A stretch of DNA of 64,000 bases from Pseudomonadota bacterium (GCA_021325365.1 JAJPHF010000032.1:1-64000), one strand, 5' to 3'. Positions 1 through 9,119 are shown, counted from the first letter of the stretch. Program-made: numbers and translations. The notes: generated by a model from the letters alone, not told the origin.

Positions 1-1404
1 CCCGGCAAGCAGGCGCTCTACGCCAGCACGTTCGTCGTCTTCGCCGTGCCGGGCATCATCCGCGTCGTCGGCTGGATCTTCCTGCTCGGCCCGCGCAGCG
101 GCTACCTGAACGAGGCCGCGCGTCGCGTGTTCGGCGACGGCGCGACGTTCGACGTCTTCTCGATGGCTGGCATGGTGCTCGTGGAGTCGCTGTTCTGGGT
201 GCCGGTCGTCTTCCTGCTGATGGCCATGCCGCTGCGCTCGATGGACCCCGCGCTCGAAGAGGCAGCGGCGATGAGCGGCGCCCGGCCCCTGCGCGTCCTG
301 CGCAGCATCACCCTGCGCCTGGCGCTGCCGGCCGTCCTGTCGGTGCTGCTGCTCAGCTTCGTGCGCTCCATCCAGGCGTTCGAGATCCCCGTGCTGCTCG
401 GCGTGCCGGCGGGCATCCGCGTGCTCACGACCGAGGTCTACCTGGCCGTGCGCGAGTCGCTGGTGCCCCGCTACGGCACGGCCAGCGCCTACGGCGTGCT
501 GACGCTCGGCGTGGTGCTCGTGGGCCTCTACTTCTACAGCCGCGTCACGCGCGACGCCCATCGCTTCGCCACGGTCACCGGCAAGGGCTTCCGCCCGCGC
601 GTGCAGGAGCTGGGGCCGTGGCGCTACCCGGCCGCCGCGCTGGTGTTCCTGGTCGTGGCGGTGCAGCTCCTGCCGATCCTGGCGCTGGCCGCGGTGTCGG
701 TGTCGCGCTCGATCAGCACGGCGGGCAGCTTCTGGACCGCGCTGACGCTGGAGCACTACGCCGCTGTGCTGAGCAGCCCCGCGCTCCTCGCCAGCTTCCG
801 CAACAGCCTCCTGGTGGGGGTGTTCGCCGCCAGCGGCGCCGTGGTGCTGAGCGTGCTGGTGGCCTGGCTGATGGCCCGCACGCGCATCCCCGGCCGCTAC
901 GCGCTCGACCAGCTCGCCTCCGTGCCGATGGCCTTCCCCGGCGTGGTGCTGGGCGTCGCCTTCCTGCAAACCTACCTGACGCTGCCCATTCCCATCTACG
1001 GCACGATCTGGCTGCTCGTGGTCGCGTTCGCGGTGAGCTTCCTGCCCTACGCGATGCGCTACAGCTACCCCGGTATCCTGCAGATCCACCCGGAGCTAGA
1101 GGAAAGCGCTCAGACGAGCGGCGCGTCGTGGTGGCGCACGTTTACGCGCATCGTGGTGCCGCTGCTGTTCCCTGCCCTGTTCGGCGGCTGGATCTTCATC
1201 TTCCTGATCACCGTGCGTGAGCTGTCGATCGCCGCGCTGCTGTACACGCAGCAGTCGCAGGTCGTGGCGACCACTATCCTCGACTTGTGGGTGAACGGCA
1301 GCACGAGCCAGCTCAGCGCCTTCGCGATGGTGGTGATCGGCGTGATGACGCCGCTCTCGATGCTGCTCTACCGCCTCAGCCGCCGCTTCGGCGTCCAGCT
1401 CTAG
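1..1404 (+). CDS. ABC transporter permease, two fused permease domains (5' end outside window)
   Basis: The frame is already open at base 1, so the true start lies upstream; 467 codons are visible. It is a polytopic inner-membrane protein with two binding-protein-dependent permease domains in one chain. Each carries its EAA-type loop for the ATPase: ALEEAAAMSGA near visible residue 85 and ELEESAQTSGA near 365. The two-domain layout is that of FbpB/ThiP/PotB-like permeases for ferric iron, thiamine or similar solutes, whose usual length of about 530-570 residues implies roughly 80-100 missing residues. The substrate cannot be read from the sequence. Partner ATPase and binding-protein genes are presumably upstream, since nothing matching follows. 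A strong hairpin sits just after the stop. Confidence 0.9.
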   Translation, partial: PGKQALYASTFVVFAVPGIIRVVGWIFLLGPRSGYLNEAARRVFGDGATFDVFSMAGMVLVESLFWVPVVFLLMAMPLRSMDPALEEAAAMSGARPLRVLRSITLRLALPAVLSVLLLSFVRSIQAFEIPVLLGVPAGIRVLTTEVYLAVRESLVPRYGTASAYGVLTLGVVLVGLYFYSRVTRDAHRFATVTGKGFRPRVQELGPWRYPAAALVFLVVAVQLLPILALAAVSVSRSISTAGSFWTALTLEHYAAVLSSPALLASFRNSLLVGVFAASGAVVLSVLVAWLMARTRIPGRYALDQLASVPMAFPGVVLGVAFLQTYLTLPIPIYGTIWLLVVAFAVSFLPYAMRYSYPGILQIHPELEESAQTSGASWWRTFTRIVVPLLFPALFGGWIFIFLITVRELSIAALLYTQQSQVVATTILDLWVNGSTSQLSAFAMVVIGVMTPLSMLLYRLSRRFGVQL

Positions 1405-1468
1405 CCCGAGCCATTCAGCCAGACCGCGGACGGGCGCGGTCGGCTTGGCCGCGCTGGCACCCCGATCC

Positions 1469-1502
1469 GGCGGGGGGGCGCTGCTTGCTGCGCCCCCCCG
1501 CC
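1469..1502. terminator. Bidirectional hairpin terminator
   Basis: A perfect 12-bp G/C stem (GGCGGGGGGGCG with its complement) encloses a 10-nt loop. It lies between two convergent genes, the permease and the Uma2-like gene. There is no clear U tract, so termination is inferred from stem strength and position. Confidence 0.7.
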
Positions 1503-1503
1503 T

Positions 1504-2127
1504 TCACCAGACCCGGCGCAGGTCGAGCACGAAGCCGGGCAGCACTGGGTCGCCTGCTAGCGTTTCGGGGTTATTGAGCTGCTCGACGGATACGCCCGGG
1601 CGGTAGACGTAGACACGGCGCTCCGGGGGATAGAGCAGCCAGCCGAGGCGCGCGCCGTTCGCCAGGTACTCTTCCATCTTGGCCTGCACGTCGGACAGCC
1701 GATCCGACGGCGACCACAGCTCCAGCACGAAGTCCGGGCACACGGGCAGGAACCGATCTCGCTGGTGGGCCGAGAAGTGCGGCACCTTCTCTTTCGGCAG
1801 CCACGCCGCATCGGGAGAGCGGACCGCTCCGTTGGGCAACCGGAAGCCGGTCGAGGAGTCGCATCCGTAGCCGGTCCCGTTCTCGATGGCCCCGTTTGCG
1901 AGCTGCCGGCTGATCTCAAGGTTGCGGTGGCCGGCCCCCCATCCTGTCGGCGGCATGACAAGCAGCTCTCCTTCGGCGTTGCGCTCAAGTCGCAGGTCGC
2001 GGTTGAGCTGACAGAACTCGTAGAACTGCTCTTCCGTCAGGTCGAGCGCGGGCCGCAGCCGCAACACGAGCGGCCAACCCGAGCGGTCTGGCGGCGCCTT
2101 GGCCTTCCGCACCGCGGTGTCCATCAC
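1504..2127 (-). CDS. Uma2-family (DUF820) putative restriction-endonuclease-fold protein
   Basis: This is a 207-residue protein of the Uma2/DUF820 family, which has the PD-(D/E)XK nuclease fold. The order of motifs fits: LTEEQFYEFCQLN near the N terminus, GELLVMPPTG, then SPDAAWL with the first acidic residue, DFVLELWSPSD with the E-x-L strand, and the Y-x-x-x-G-A-x-x-GWLL segment before a C-terminal strand. Family members are abundant in Chloroflexota and Cyanobacteria and their true substrate is mostly unknown. It starts 48 bases after the Nudix-like gene on the same strand and may be co-transcribed with it. Confidence 0.85.
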   Translation of the reverse strand: MMDTAVRKAKAPPDRSGWPLVLRLRPALDLTEEQFYEFCQLNRDLRLERNAEGELLVMPPTGWGAGHRNLEISRQLANGAIENGTGYGCDSSTGFRLPNGAVRSPDAAWLPKEKVPHFSAHQRDRFLPVCPDFVLELWSPSDRLSDVQAKMEEYLANGARLGWLLYPPERRVYVYRPGVSVEQLNNPETLAGDPVLPGFVLDLRRVW

Positions 2128-2175
2128 CTGTTTCCTATCCCCGCTCGCCGATCGAGCGGACTGCCGGTGGCCACA

Positions 2176-2871
2176 TTATCGCCCGGCCGACAGGGTAGTG
2201 GGCGAGGCGTCGTAGCGAAAGAGGCGGGCGGGGCGCTTGCTGGCGCGGTCGTGCTGGCCGGGGACGACGGTCAGGCCGGGGAAGCGCGCTTGCATGGCGC
2301 GCGGGAAGTTCGTGGGGTCGTAGGGGCGCTCCTGAATTGCCTCATACACACGACGTAACTGTGTCATGGTGAAGCTCGGTGGAAGCATCTGGAAGGCGAC
2401 CGGCGCGTAGTCGAGCTTGTGGCGCAGCCGCTCGTGCGCGGCTTGAATGATCCGCGCGTGGTCGAAAGCCAGCATTCCCCCCGCGGGCAGATGGTGAATG
2501 GCCCACCAGCGCGCGGCGGCCACGTTCCGCCCCGCCTCGGGCTCAGACGCGTCCAGACGGAACAGCGCGTAGTAGGCGACGGAGAGCGTGCGGCCGAGCG
2601 GGTCGCGGTCGAGCGCGTCGAAGGTGTAGAGCTGCTCCAGGTAGGATTCCACCAGGCCGGTGCGCTCACGCAGCAGACGGCGGGCGCAGTCGGCCAGCCG
2701 TTCGTCGGCGTGCAGCACACCGCCCGGCAGCGCCCACTGCCAGGCGAACGGGGGCGGCAGCCGGCGTACCAGCAGCACCTCCAGCTGCCACGCCGTCTCA
2801 CTCGGTCGCAGTCGGCAGCACACCACGTCGACCGCAACCCCCACCCGCGGGACACCGCCGGGCTCGCTCAT
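2176..2871 (-). CDS. NrtR-like Nudix-domain transcriptional regulator
   Basis: An N-terminal Nudix domain is followed by a C-terminal winged-helix region (FTMTQLRRVYEAI ... NFPRAM), the layout of NrtR regulators of NAD or sugar metabolism. The Nudix box is degenerate: where the consensus is RExxEExGx the protein reads RLLRERTGL, losing two acidic metal ligands, which favours a ligand-binding regulator over an active hydrolase. An ATG at 2913 also opens the frame, but it lies inside a predicted promoter (TTGGCT-N17-TACAAT on the minus strand), so the ATG at 2871, preceded by GGCGAGG, is preferred; the product is then 231 residues. Uma2 follows 48 bases downstream. What it senses is not visible. 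Confidence 0.75.
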   Translation of the reverse strand: MSEPGGVPRVGVAVDVVCCRLRPSETAWQLEVLLVRRLPPPFAWQWALPGGVLHADERLADCARRLLRERTGLVESYLEQLYTFDALDRDPLGRTLSVAYYALFRLDASEPEAGRNVAAARWWAIHHLPAGGMLAFDHARIIQAAHERLRHKLDYAPVAFQMLPPSFTMTQLRRVYEAIQERPYDPTNFPRAMQARFPGLTVVPGQHDRASKRPARLFRYDASPTTLSAGR

Positions 2872-2890
2872 GTCCTCGCCACAACAACTG

Positions 2891-2930
2891 TAATGCACGC
2901 AATTGTAGACCATGCATTACTCGGAGCCAA
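2891..2930 (-). promoter_or_regulatory. Promoter and dyad operator of the NrtR-like gene
   Basis: On the minus strand TTGGCT (2925-2930) and TACAAT (2902-2907) are 17 bases apart, a good sigma70-type promoter. A perfect 7-bp inverted repeat, TAATGCA (2891-2897) and TGCATTA (2913-2919), straddles the -10 box. Its position suggests that the regulator represses its own gene; binding itself is inference. Confidence 0.55.
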
Positions 2931-3015
2931 GGCGAGGCGCCCGTAGCAACCGCGCCACCGGTTGTTCTGACCGACGTAGGGAAGGCTTTTCGGTCCGCGG
3001 GCCCTGCCCGCGCGC

Positions 3016-3990
3016 CTAACGGGCGTGGGTCGGGTCGACGAACAGGCTCTCGGGGGCCAGGCGACTGCGGATCAAGCCCTGCTCGTGCGAGTAGGCAATG
3101 AACCGCTCCAGGTTAGCGCGGTTGCGCGCGAGCCCGTATGGCCACGAGTCCGGCGCGAGCTGGCGCCGCTGGTCCTCGAAGGCCTGGCGGCCCCAGGCGA
3201 GCACCGACCAGTTCGGGTCGTCGTAGTAGCCGTAGCAGATCGCCTTGGCGCGCTCGAAGGCGGCCAGGAACGCCCCGGGCAGCCAGGGATGCTCGCGCAC
3301 CAGCGCCTCCTTGAAGGCGACGACGTGCATGATCGGCCACCAGCCGTTGCGCTGAAAGTACGCCTGCTCCTCGGCGCGTGGATCGGCGAACAGATGACGA
3401 ACGCGCGGGCCAGCTTCCAGAATGACGCGCGGGGGATGCGGCAGCGCGACGCCGTCGACGCCGCCCTCGAGCAGCAGGGCGCCTAGCGACTGGCCGGCCG
3501 GCACCTGCTCCACCCGCACGTCCGGCGGGTACTCGACCGGCACCGCCTCCTCGCTCGACGTGACCCAGGTGACGTCCTTCCAGGGCACGCCGTATTCGTG
3601 CGCCAGGTCGCCCTTCGCCAACACGGAGAGGGTCGTCTGATAGCTGCTCAACCCCACGCGCCGGCCGGCGAGGTCCGCCGGCCCCGCGATCCCGGCGTTT
3701 GCATTGACGTAAATGCGAGACTGACTGAACAGGCGGCGTGGGAAGACGGGGATAGCGACGTAGGGCAGGCCGCGGTCGCGCGCCAGCAGGTACGACGAGC
3801 ACGACAACTCGCCCACGTCGAACTCGCCGGCCAGCATACGCTCGTGACGGCGCAGCCCGTGGCGCCCGGGCGCCGATTGGCCCACGTTCAGCACGGTGAG
3901 ATCGACGCCCTCGGGAGCGACCGTGCCGTCGAAGAACGGGACGTGGCGGTCGTAGTGCTCCAGCGCGATGGTGAGCGGCAGGTTAGCCAT
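3016..3990 (-). CDS. Pht5-like / type II periplasmic-binding-fold protein (4,5-dihydroxyphthalate decarboxylase family)
   Basis: The 324-residue protein opens with LTIALEHYDRHVPFFDG and continues with APEGVDLTVLNVG, the pattern of proteins annotated as 4,5-dihydroxyphthalate decarboxylase. These share the type II solute-binding fold with NMT1/THI5 proteins. There is no signal peptide, so it probably acts in the cytosol as an enzyme or binding protein. ADLAGRRVGLSSYQTT matches the hinge segment of such proteins. The Shine-Dalgarno GGAGGG is well placed before the ATG at 3990. No neighbouring aromatic-degradation genes are present, so phthalate decarboxylation is not claimed. Confidence 0.7.
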   Translation of the reverse strand: MANLPLTIALEHYDRHVPFFDGTVAPEGVDLTVLNVGQSAPGRHGLRRHERMLAGEFDVGELSCSSYLLARDRGLPYVAIPVFPRRLFSQSRIYVNANAGIAGPADLAGRRVGLSSYQTTLSVLAKGDLAHEYGVPWKDVTWVTSSEEAVPVEYPPDVRVEQVPAGQSLGALLLEGGVDGVALPHPPRVILEAGPRVRHLFADPRAEEQAYFQRNGWWPIMHVVAFKEALVREHPWLPGAFLAAFERAKAICYGYYDDPNWSVLAWGRQAFEDQRRQLAPDSWPYGLARNRANLERFIAYSHEQGLIRSRLAPESLFVDPTHAR

Positions 3991-4140
3991 GCGTAGCCCT
4001 CCGCTTTCAGCGTTCGGCGAGCCGGGTCCGCTCGCCGATTATAGCGTCGCGTGGACCCGGCAACGTTCCTTGCGGCACCCCGCAAGCCGCAATATGCTGA
4101 ATGGCGGGTTCGCACATCACGCGGCGACGAGGCAGGAAGC

Positions 4141-4503
4141 TTGGCAGATACGGTACTGGTGGTCGACGACGACGTGGGCTTGCAAGAAACCCTGGCGGCG
4201 GTCCTGCAGCTCGAGGGGTACGACGTGGTCGTGGCGGGCGATGGCCTGGAGGCGCTAGCGAAGCTGAGCGTGCAGCGGCCCGCGGTCATCGTGCTCGACT
4301 GGGCGATGCCGCGCATGGACGGCCCGGCCTTCACGGCGGCGCTGCAACAGCGCGGGCTGCACCCGGGCATCCCCGTCCTCCTGCTCACGGCCGACGGCCG
4401 CGCCCACCAAAAGGCGGCGCAAGTGGGCGCCGACGGCTGCATGGCGAAGCCGTTCGAGATCACCGAGCTATTGGACGAGGTGGCGCGCCTGGCGGCGAGC
4501 TAG
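4141..4503 (+). CDS. Single-domain response regulator (CheY-like receiver)
   Basis: A stand-alone receiver domain of 120 residues. The acidic pocket (VVDDD), phosphoacceptor aspartate (VLDWAMP), switch threonine (LLLTAD) and invariant lysine (MAKPF) are all present, and there is no output domain. An upstream GTG at 4051 would add thirty residues unlike any receiver; the TTG at 4141 directly follows AGGCAGGAAGC and is the better start. It ends 15 bases from the convergent CAP gene and has no kinase beside it, so its partner is probably a kinase encoded elsewhere, perhaps one of those at 9.4-14.2 kb. Confidence 0.85.
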   Translation: MADTVLVVDDDVGLQETLAAVLQLEGYDVVVAGDGLEALAKLSVQRPAVIVLDWAMPRMDGPAFTAALQQRGLHPGIPVLLLTADGRAHQKAAQVGADGCMAKPFEITELLDEVARLAAS

Positions 4504-4518
4504 CGCCGATCACGGCGG

Positions 4519-5883
4519 CTAGCAGGAGCGGGCCAGCGGGCAGTTGCCGGCGGGCGCCGTCAGCGGCCCGACCGGCGCGACGCTGGGGGCCAGCGGGCTG
4601 GGCGCCGGGCCAAACGCGCTGCTGCCGTAGCCGCTCGAGCCAGGGCCGGGCGAGCCGGGCAGGATCGCCGGTGGGGCGGCAGGGCTCACTGGGGCGCCCG
4701 CGGCACCGCTCACGCTGCTCATGCTGAGGCAGCCGGTGAGTGTGCCGGGGCAGGGCGTCGTCGTTACCGCCGCGTTCGGCGGGGCGATGAAGGTCGAGCG
4801 GTAGATCGTCATCTGCTGCGTCGTGCCGCCCGGTCCCGCCACGTTGACTGTCTGCACCGCCGGCGTCAGGTCCGATGCCGTGCTCGCGGGCTGCGCCGTG
4901 GCGCTCACGAGAATGTCGTCCTGCGCGTCCAGCGTGCGTCCGCTGCTGTCCATCAGGCGGGCGTAGACGGTGCGCTGGCCCTCGCCGGGCGCCAGCGTCC
5001 ACGGCAGGCTCGGCGCGTAGTCGAACGTCTGGGCGTAAGCGAAGTCGGGGCTGTTGCTCAACGTGACCTGGGTGATGTTCCGCGCCGGGCCCAGGCAGTA
5101 ATCGCTGACCTGCGGGTAGACGTACACGATCACGTCGCTGACCGGGCTAGCAGCCGCCTCGCCGTTGATGACGATCGGGGCCACCGTGGGCCGCTGGCCC
5201 ACCTCCAGCGCCCAGTAGGAGACGCCGTCGGGCGTCTGGCCGCGGCCCACGCCCATCTCGCGGATGGTGTCGTCCAGCATGATCGCGCGATGACCGGGGC
5301 TGTCGTACCAGCCGCGAGCGATGTCGTCGGCGCTCTCCAGCGCGCCGAAGGAGACGTTCTCGCCGCCGCCGCAAGTGTCGTACCCCGCGGCACCCATACG
5401 GTCGGAGGGCCGCGCGCCGAATGGCCCGACGTGGCTCATGGTGCGGCTCTGGGCCATGCCGTCGGCGTGGCGTTGGGCGGCGAGCGTTAGCTGCGCCTGG
5501 AGGTGCAGCGGCGGGCGGCCGTTCTGGGCGCGGATGCTGTTCACCGCCTCGGCGAGCCGCGCCAGGTCTGGGGCCAGGCTCGCGCGCAGGCTGGGCGCGG
5601 TCCCCGCCGCGCTCGGGCTCACCGCTCCCAGCGCCGCGCTGCTAGCCGTCGGCGGCGGGGCGCTCGGGCCAGGCGGCGCGAGCGGCGGCGTGCTGTCGGT
5701 GGACGTTCCCGCCGCGGGCGGCGCGGCGAAGGGGGAACCCTGCGCGTCCACCGGGCCGACACTGCTCAGCCCCCACGCGAGGCCGACGAGCAGCACCCCC
5801 AGCGCGCGCCAGGGCGGCACGCGCCTGCGGACATGAGCGGAACGTAACGGTCGGCGACTCGCCGCGCGGTCCGGCTCGTGCAC
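4519..5883 (-). CDS. Secreted CAP-domain (SCP/PR-1-like) protein
   Basis: The 454-residue protein has an N-terminal signal/anchor segment (LGVLLVGLAWGLSSVG), an Ala/Pro/Ser-rich linker, and a CAP domain at about residues 105-245. That domain carries the family signatures: NSIRAQNGRPPL, the cavity histidine in MSHVG, GGGENVSFG with the cavity glutamate, and a second histidine in DSPGHRAIMLD. A beta-rich region follows and the tail is low-complexity Pro/Ser/Gly. CAP proteins are extracytoplasmic and their bacterial function is mostly unknown. The GTG start at 5883 follows AGGAGAAGG. It is convergent with the receiver gene. Confidence 0.85.
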   Translation of the reverse strand: MHEPDRAASRRPLRSAHVRRRVPPWRALGVLLVGLAWGLSSVGPVDAQGSPFAAPPAAGTSTDSTPPLAPPGPSAPPPTASSAALGAVSPSAAGTAPSLRASLAPDLARLAEAVNSIRAQNGRPPLHLQAQLTLAAQRHADGMAQSRTMSHVGPFGARPSDRMGAAGYDTCGGGENVSFGALESADDIARGWYDSPGHRAIMLDDTIREMGVGRGQTPDGVSYWALEVGQRPTVAPIVINGEAAASPVSDVIVYVYPQVSDYCLGPARNITQVTLSNSPDFAYAQTFDYAPSLPWTLAPGEGQRTVYARLMDSSGRTLDAQDDILVSATAQPASTASDLTPAVQTVNVAGPGGTTQQMTIYRSTFIAPPNAAVTTTPCPGTLTGCLSMSSVSGAAGAPVSPAAPPAILPGSPGPGSSGYGSSAFGPAPSPLAPSVAPVGPLTAPAGNCPLARSC

Positions 5884-6197
5884 GGCCTTCTCCTGCCAGA
5901 CGCGAGCAGTCTCTCCCGACGGCGCTGCACGGCCGTGCGGGCGCGGCGCGGGCCGCCCCGGGCCCGGCCATTGCGCCCATTATACGAAACGCGGGTCCAG
6001 CGCGAGCAGGCGCCGTCGCACGGCCGGCGGGCAGCGTCGGGCGCTGACCGGCGCGCGAGAGGGGCTCGCCAGACTCGGAGTGGCCGCCGGGGTATACTTC
6101 GTCGCTGGCACACGGTTGCCGCGCGTGTGCCACTACGTCCCCGGCGGCGCCGAGCGTGCGGTGTCGGCGCCGGGCCGGCGCTAGAAAGGAGCGGACG

Positions 6198-7868
6198 ATG
6201 GCTCGGAGGCGTCTGTTCGCGGTGCTGCTCGCGTTGAGCGTGGCGCTGGTGCCTCTGCGGACGGTAGCCCAGGGGCAGGCCGCCGCGCCCGTGGCGCTAG
6301 CGGCGCTGTTCCCGGCCGACACGGTCGGCTATCTGGAGATCCAGCTGCGACCGGGCGACGACCAGGGGCCGCGGCTGGCGCGGCTGCTGGGCCTGCTGAC
6401 CGATCTCGCGCCCGACGAGGAGCAGTGGGCCTGGGTCCGCCTCGCGCCACGGGTGGCGCGCGCGCTGGCCCTGGGCGCCTGGGCGCGCGGCGACGCGGTT
6501 GGCGTGGTCGGCGCGCTGGCCGCCGACGACCCGGGCGCCGTCCTCAGCTTCGTCGCGCGCGCCTCCGAGGACGCCGTGCCGGACGAGCCCTACGGCGACG
6601 TGGCGATCGTCCGGATGGGGCGGAACGGCGGGCTCTACGCGGCCGCCGTCGGCAGCTACCTCCTGGCGGCGAACGACCGCGCCGCCCTCACCGCGACCGT
6701 CGACCGCGTGCGCGCGGGCGCGAGCGCCGGGCCGGGGCTCGGCGGCGCGACGGGCTACCGCGCCGCGACCGGGCGCCTGCCCGCCAGCCGCTTCGTCACG
6801 GGCTATCTCGACGGCCCCGGCTTCGCCGGCTGGCTCGCCAGCCTCACGCCGGCCGAGGGCGCCCCGCCGCCCGGCGCGGCCCCGGCGCCGGCGGCCGGCG
6901 CTCCGGGCCGTCAGCCGCCTCCCGGCGCCGCGGGGATGCTGCCAGGCGGGGCGACGGGCCTGGCGAGCTTCGGGGAGCTGATGGCGCGCGGCCTGGCCAA
7001 CGGCGTGCCGGACCTGCCGGACGAGCTGGACCGGCTGCGGGCGGGCAGTCTCGCGCTGAGCGTCACCGCCGCCCCGGAGGGCCTGCGGCTCGTCGTGGAC
7101 ACGCCGGTCGCCTGGCAGGCGACGCAGCAGCCCGCCAGCACGGAGGGCGCGCTGCACTTCGTGCCGCCCGGCGCGCTGGCCGCGGGGGCCGGCACCAATT
7201 TCGCCGCGGCACTGCGTCCCATCGTCGAGGGGCCGTCCACGATCCACGAGATGCTGCCGCCGGGCGTCGACTGGCAAGCGGACCTGCTGGACTGGATGGA
7301 TGGCGAGTTCGGCCTGGCGCTGCTGCCGCCGAGCGGCGGCGAAGGCACGGCCGCTGTTCTCCCGCAGGTCGTCGCGCTGTTCGAGGTCCGCGACCCGCCG
7401 AGCGTCGAGGGCAAGCTGCGCGATCTGGTGCGCGCGGTGGAGAGCGCGGCGGACCTGCCGTTCGGCGAGCCGGTCGAGGAGCGCCAGGGCGACGTGGTGG
7501 TCCGCCGGCTGCCGCTGTCGGAGGATCTCAATATCACCTGGGGCTATCTGGGCCGCTGGCTGTTCATCACCACGGGCACCGCGACGACGCTGGTGCAGGG
7601 CTCCGCGGCGGGCGGGCTGCCCGCGAGCCCTACCTATAGCCGGCTGGCGCGGGCCTTGCCGTCACCCAACGTGGGCGTCTACTATGCCGACCTCGCGGGC
7701 CTCGTAAGCTGGCTGGGCGGGGTGATGGGCGACCGGTTCCCGCTCAACGGCGAGGGGGCCGAGCGCTGGCGCGACCTGGTGGGCTTGCTCGGCGGCGTGG
7801 CCGGCACGACGGGCCTCCCCCGCGACGGCTGGATCGAGTCGGCCGCCGTGCTCGAGCTGCACTGGTAG
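6198..7868 (+). CDS. DUF3352-type secreted protein
   Basis: The 556-residue protein starts at the ATG after AAAGGAGCGG rather than at the upstream ATG at 6156. It begins with a signal peptide (ARRRLFAVLLALSVALVPLRTVAQG) and then ALFPADTVGYLEIQLRPGDDQ, the opening typical of DUF3352 proteins, followed by repeated alpha/beta segments resembling a substrate-binding-like scaffold. A Pro/Ala/Gly-rich insertion lies near residues 215-250. No catalytic motif is visible. It probably acts outside the membrane. The slipin gene follows 125 bases downstream on the same strand. Confidence 0.75.
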   Translation: MARRRLFAVLLALSVALVPLRTVAQGQAAAPVALAALFPADTVGYLEIQLRPGDDQGPRLARLLGLLTDLAPDEEQWAWVRLAPRVARALALGAWARGDAVGVVGALAADDPGAVLSFVARASEDAVPDEPYGDVAIVRMGRNGGLYAAAVGSYLLAANDRAALTATVDRVRAGASAGPGLGGATGYRAATGRLPASRFVTGYLDGPGFAGWLASLTPAEGAPPPGAAPAPAAGAPGRQPPPGAAGMLPGGATGLASFGELMARGLANGVPDLPDELDRLRAGSLALSVTAAPEGLRLVVDTPVAWQATQQPASTEGALHFVPPGALAAGAGTNFAAALRPIVEGPSTIHEMLPPGVDWQADLLDWMDGEFGLALLPPSGGEGTAAVLPQVVALFEVRDPPSVEGKLRDLVRAVESAADLPFGEPVEERQGDVVVRRLPLSEDLNITWGYLGRWLFITTGTATTLVQGSAAGGLPASPTYSRLARALPSPNVGVYYADLAGLVSWLGGVMGDRFPLNGEGAERWRDLVGLLGGVAGTTGLPRDGWIESAAVLELHW

Positions 7869-7993
7869 GGCTCGCCCGCGCCTTCCCTAACCGGTTGCGC
7901 GCGGCCCTTCCGCCTATAATGCGCCTGGCGAGCGGCGCCTCGCCCACGGCCCGTGCGGCGCGCCGGGCCACTGGATGGGAGGGAGCAGCACAT

Positions 7994-8800
7994 ATGGAAG
8001 GCGTGATCATCTTCCTGATCGTAGTGGCGATCATTATCATCACCGCCTCGCTGCGGATCTGCTCGGAGTGGGAGCGCAAGGTCGTCTTGCGGCTGGGCCG
8101 CTTTGCCGGCGTGCGCGGGCCGGGGATCTTCTTCCTGCTGCCGTTCGTCGAGCGCACGCCGTTCACGGTGGACCTACGCACGGTGACCAGCTCCTTCACG
8201 GCCGAGCAGACGCTGACCCGCGACAACGTGCCCGTCAACGTCGACACGGTCATCTACTGGCGCGTGATCGATCCCAGCCGGGCGGTGCTGCAGGTCGAGG
8301 ACTATCGCGCCGCCGTGCTGGGTGCGGCACAGACCGCGCTGCGCGACATCATCGGCCGCAGCAACCTCAGCGAGGTGCTCTCGGAGCGGCAGGCGATCGA
8401 CGAGGAGCTAACGCGCGTGCTCGACGCGCAGACCGAGCCCTGGGGCGTGAAGGCCACCGCTGTGCTGATGCGCGACATCAAGATCCCCGACGCGCTCCAG
8501 GACGCGATGAGCCGCGTGGCGCAGGCCGAGCGCGAGCGCGACGCGCGCGTCATCCTGGGCGAGAGCGAGCGGCTGATCGCCGAGCGGTTCGCCGAGGCGG
8601 GCCTGGTCTACCACGACAACCCGATGGCCCTGCACCTGCGCGGCATGAACATGCTGTACGAGACGATGCGGCAGAACCCCGGCTCCATCGTGATCATCCC
8701 GTCGTCGGCCGTGGAGTCGATGTCGCTCGGCGGCATGACCGGCCTGACGGCGCTCGCCACGGAGGCCGAGCGGCAGGCGCCGTCGAGCCAGCAGGGCTAG
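7994..8800 (+). CDS. SPFH/Band 7 (slipin-type stomatin-like) membrane protein
   Basis: A single N-terminal membrane segment (EGVIIFLIVVAIIIITASL) is followed directly by the SPFH domain: EWERKVVLRLGRFAGVRGPGIFFLLPF, DLRTVTSSF, LTRDNVPVNVDTVIYWRV, and the ALRDIIGRSNLSEVLSERQAI helix, all typical of slipins. Slipins form membrane-associated cages and are often found with NfeD proteases, but no nfeD is adjacent here. An in-frame ATG at 7895 would add 33 residues lacking any family match; the ATG at 7994 follows a GGGAGGGAG ribosome-binding site. The product is 268 residues. Confidence 0.9.
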   Translation: MEGVIIFLIVVAIIIITASLRICSEWERKVVLRLGRFAGVRGPGIFFLLPFVERTPFTVDLRTVTSSFTAEQTLTRDNVPVNVDTVIYWRVIDPSRAVLQVEDYRAAVLGAAQTALRDIIGRSNLSEVLSERQAIDEELTRVLDAQTEPWGVKATAVLMRDIKIPDALQDAMSRVAQAERERDARVILGESERLIAERFAEAGLVYHDNPMALHLRGMNMLYETMRQNPGSIVIIPSSAVESMSLGGMTGLTALATEAERQAPSSQQG

Positions 8801-8915
8801 GGGACCGCGCCGGCAAGGGCGATTAACCGTAAGCCCGCCAGCAGCCGGCTCGGGCGCTGCGCGCGGCCCGGCAGGGCGTTTGTGACATAACGCCATGAGG
8901 GAGCATGACCGCCCG

Positions 8916-9119
8916 TCAGCCGTCCGAGCCGTCGTCGTCAACAACCCGGAAGGCGCCCACGTTGGCGACGATGCTCCAGCCGCGGATATGGACCGTGACG
9001 ATGCCGTTTAGCGCGGTCTTCGTGACGAAGCCGCGCGTGCCCAGAGGTAGATCGGGATAGCGGTCCAACGTTTCGATCAGCTCGACCTCGTCGCCCGCGA
9101 GCATCAGCGGCACCGTCAT
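8916..9119 (-). CDS. Small SH3-like barrel protein (DUF4926-like)
   Basis: A 67-residue protein beginning MTVPLMLAGDEVELIE. Its segments LPLGTRGFVTK and GIVTVHIRGWSIVAN resemble the short beta barrels of DUF4926-type proteins, where a 'G-x-x-G-x-V' turn is typical. The ATG at 9119 has AAGGAGA upstream; a longer frame to 9350 is repeat-derived and low in protein character. Function is unknown. Confidence 0.6.
   Translation of the reverse strand: MTVPLMLAGDEVELIETLDRYPDLPLGTRGFVTKTALNGIVTVHIRGWSIVANVGAFRVVDDDGSDG

Noticed and set aside
8916..9119. The small barrel protein as the missing SH3-like half of the nitrile hydratase beta subunit.
   Set aside because: It is only 67 residues, lacks the arginine-containing motif of beta, and lies 8.5 kb away on the other strand.
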